Positions 6,418 to 7,873 of a stretch of 7,873 nt of DNA are shown piece by piece (within the stretch, counting starts at the first letter, position 1; each line of letters begins with the position of its first letter). Under the pieces are notes generated by a model, which did not search any database, was not told the origin of the DNA, and saw only the letters and a program-made list of their open reading frames with translations. A program made the position numbers and the translations under genes. This DNA comes from an uncultured Parabacteroides sp. (GTDB lineage Bacteria > Bacteroidota > Bacteroidia > Bacteroidales > Tannerellaceae), in assembly GCA_947074335.1 (NCBI GenBank), contig CAMTPG010000113.1:1-7873 (forward strand). The letters run 5' to 3'.

Positions 6418-6440
6418 AAACGTTTCATTTGAAACGTTTT
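6417..6440 (+). terminator. Hairpin at the end of trmD, probable terminator
   Basis: A perfect ten-base inverted repeat, AAAACGTTTC (6417-6426) and GAAACGTTTT (6431-6440), encloses the loop ATTT and starts at the last base of the trmD stop codon. The downstream arm ends in four Ts, giving a short U-run. The stem has only three G-C pairs, so it is weaker than a textbook intrinsic terminator, but its place fits transcript ending or 3' end protection. Confidence 0.65.
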
Positions 6441-6527
6441 AAATGCTTAATAATAATAAAGCTTATAAAAAAAGAACATAACTCCGACAAGGTTGTTATA
6501 ATATTAAAATAGACGACTCATAGCATA

Positions 6528-6995
6528 ATGATGCGAAAATACTTTATTACCATGATATCCATCTGGATATGTATTATTGTAGAGATTGCCGGTAATTATT
6601 TTCAGGCCGAAGCTCTTTACGAATGGTATCCCTTGCTTTATAAATCGCCACTTACACCACCCCGACTGGCATTTCATATTATCTGGACTATCAATTACAT
6701 TTTGATGGGATGGGCTGAAGCAATTCTGTTTTTATCCAATTCGAAACATCGCATTTCATTATCTTTTCTTTTCGCTCTGCAATTATTATGTGTATTTACC
6801 TGGAATATCATGTTTTATTATTTCCAAAATCCACTTTACGGGTTTATAACTATTCTTGTTTTGGATTTGCTGGTTATCACCTATATGCTCAGAGTTTATT
6901 CAGAGAAAAAAATATGTACCGCGCTTATGATTCCTTATTTATTATGGATTCTGTTCACAAGTTATCTAAACGGTTTCATTGTGTTTAATAATTGA
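6528..6995 (+). CDS. tspO: TspO/MBR family membrane protein (tryptophan-rich sensory protein)
   Basis: Five-helix membrane protein of the TspO/MBR (peripheral benzodiazepine receptor) family, whose members bind porphyrins and other tetrapyrroles, and in mitochondria cholesterol; the bacterial role is linked to tetrapyrrole handling and stress but varies. The frame encodes 155 residues, the normal family length. Family features in order: helix 1 (7-24), the conserved loop WYPLLYKSPLTPPRLAF (33-49, matching the usual W-Y-x-x-L-x-K-P-P-x-x-P-P), helix 2 with IIWTINYILMGWA (51-63), helix 3 with FALQLLCVFTWNIMFY (82-97), helix 4 from NPLYGF (101), and helix 5 with PYLLWILFTSYLN (136-148). Tryptophans at 33, 53, 62, 92 and 140 fit the family. 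Two adjacent ATGs (6528 and 6531) both work; no ribosome-binding sequence separates them. No TAnnTTTG box was found in the 110 bases upstream. Confidence 0.93.
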   Translation: MMRKYFITMISIWICIIVEIAGNYFQAEALYEWYPLLYKSPLTPPRLAFHIIWTINYILMGWAEAILFLSNSKHRISLSFLFALQLLCVFTWNIMFYYFQNPLYGFITILVLDLLVITYMLRVYSEKKICTALMIPYLLWILFTSYLNGFIVFNN

Positions 6996-7066
6996 ATCAT
7001 ATATCATAATTTTATCATAAAGTGTTTATCAAACCTCTTTTTCTGTTAATTTCCATTTAAAATTAC

Positions 7067-7097
7067 TTTAGCTTTACAATATTTGTATTTACATTTG
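7067..7097 (+). promoter_or_regulatory. Bacteroidota-type promoter of folC
   Basis: TACATTTG (7090-7097) is an exact TAnnTTTG -7 box, identical to the one before the symporter gene. TTTA (7067-7070) lies 19 bases upstream, one base off the -33 TTTG. The message would begin near 7102-7105, leaving a short leader of about 16-20 bases to the ATG at 7121. Confidence 0.65.
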
Positions 7098-7120
7098 CGA
7101 AACTTAAATACAGGTAAAGC

Positions 7121-7873
7121 ATGACTTACGAAGAAACACTTCAATATCTTTATACCAGCATTCCCGTTTTTCAGAATCAGGGTGCTTCTGCTTATAAACC
7201 GGGGCTGGATACAAGTATTGCTTTAGCAAACCTACTGGATAATCCACAACAGGCTTATCCTGCTATTCATGTGGCCGGAACAAATGGAAAAGGTTCAGTC
7301 AGTCATTTACTGGCTGCGGTTTTACAAAAAGCCGGTTATAAAACCGGATTATTCACTTCGCCTCATCTTATCGATTTCAGAGAACGTATCCGTGTAAACG
7401 GAAGTATGATATCCAAAGATTTTGTGATCGATTTTGTCGAAAAATACCGCAAAACCTTTGAGCCGCTTCGCCCTTCATTCTTTGAACTCACTTCTACCAT
7501 GGCTTTTGCCTGGTTTCGTGAAATGAAGGTAGATTTTGCCATTATCGAGACCGGTATGGGCGGCAGACTTGATAGCACTAATATTATAACTCCGATATTA
7601 AGTATTATTACGAATATCAGTTTCGATCATACACAGTTTCTGGGTCATAAATTGACCGAAATCGCTTTCGAAAAGGCCGGTATCATCAAACCTCATATTC
7701 CGGCTCTGATAGGTGAGTGTGAAGCAGACGATGTTGCCGATGTTTTCCGTAAACGTGCAGCACATCTGGAAGCTCCGTTATTTTTTGCCGGCCAAATGCA
7801 GGTATTAGAAGATGTCCGGCGCAATGAGACTGGTAATTGGCGTTATCATTCTCCCGTTTATGGTGAATTTATC
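7121..7873 (+). CDS. folC: Bifunctional folylpolyglutamate synthase/dihydrofolate synthase, N-terminal 251 residues (runs off right edge)
   Basis: Cytoplasmic Mur-ligase-family enzyme that adds glutamate to dihydropteroate and/or folates using ATP. The frame is open from ATG at 7121 to the window edge with no stop; full family length is about 420-440 residues, so the C-terminal glutamate-ligase domain is missing. Visible motifs: VFQNQGASAYKPGL near the start (16-29), the ATP-binding P-loop GTNGKGS (53-59), LFTSPHLIDFRERIRVNG (77-94, the folate-binding loop), FFELTSTMAFAWF (120-132), ETGMGGRLDSTN (143-154), ISFDHTQFLG (167-176) and EKAGIIK (184-190). All active-site motifs of this half look intact. 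Whether it has the dihydrofolate-synthase activity as well as polyglutamylation cannot be decided here. It has its own promoter, 125 bases after the TspO gene. Confidence 0.97.
   Translation, partial: MTYEETLQYLYTSIPVFQNQGASAYKPGLDTSIALANLLDNPQQAYPAIHVAGTNGKGSVSHLLAAVLQKAGYKTGLFTSPHLIDFRERIRVNGSMISKDFVIDFVEKYRKTFEPLRPSFFELTSTMAFAWFREMKVDFAIIETGMGGRLDSTNIITPILSIITNISFDHTQFLGHKLTEIAFEKAGIIKPHIPALIGECEADDVADVFRKRAAHLEAPLFFAGQMQVLEDVRRNETGNWRYHSPVYGEFI

Noticed and set aside
6491..6515. Classical sigma-70 style TTGTTA/TAATAT before the TspO gene
   Set aside because: The two elements are almost adjacent rather than about 17 bases apart, and Bacteroidota use a different consensus.
6788..6988. Plus-strand frame of 66 residues inside the TspO gene
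   Set aside because: It is an out-of-frame shadow of the conserved TspO helices 3-5.
7363..7578. Minus-strand 71-residue frame inside folC
   Set aside because: It is antisense to intact FolC motifs and has no signal of its own.

Overview
The window looks like chromosomal DNA of a member of the Bacteroidales (Bacteroidota). The evidence is a SusC/RagA-type outer-membrane protein, a DUF2147 secreted protein, a TrmD with the variant knot sequence DYPFGGEAGMVM, AT-rich spacers without Shine-Dalgarno sequences, and several copies of the Bacteroidota -7 promoter box TAnnTTTG just ahead of genes. Genus cannot be fixed from this sequence. No tRNA, rRNA, insertion sequence, CRISPR array or phage gene was seen.

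Layout. The left third (1-2495) is read leftwards: a DUF2147 secreted protein (2495-2061), an unrecognised exported protein (1903-1319), then the first 400 residues of a SusC/RagA TonB-dependent transporter (1202 to the left edge, unfinished). A 318-base AT-rich divergent spacer (2496-2813) separates these from six genes read rightwards: a dicarboxylate/amino acid:cation symporter (2814-4088), an MFS transporter (4135-5310), a 68-residue two-helix membrane protein (5454-5660), trmD (5743-6417), a TspO/MBR family membrane protein (6528-6995), and the first 251 residues of folC (7121 to the right edge, unfinished).

How the genes relate. The leftward block is envelope machinery: the SusC-like transporter would normally have a SusD partner beyond the left edge, and the two small exported proteins upstream may or may not belong to the same locus. 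The rightward block mixes inner-membrane transporters with two housekeeping enzymes: TrmD (tRNA m1G37) and FolC (folate polyglutamylation). TAnnTTTG boxes before the symporter, the MFS gene, trmD and folC suggest these are mostly separate transcription units rather than one operon. In three cases the box decides the start codon, because longer reading frames would begin upstream of or inside the promoter.

I found no convincing new multi-gene system. The most useful leads are a possible leaderless MFS transcript, a compact SusC plug, dyad symmetries ahead of the two leftward genes, and the two uncharacterised small proteins.
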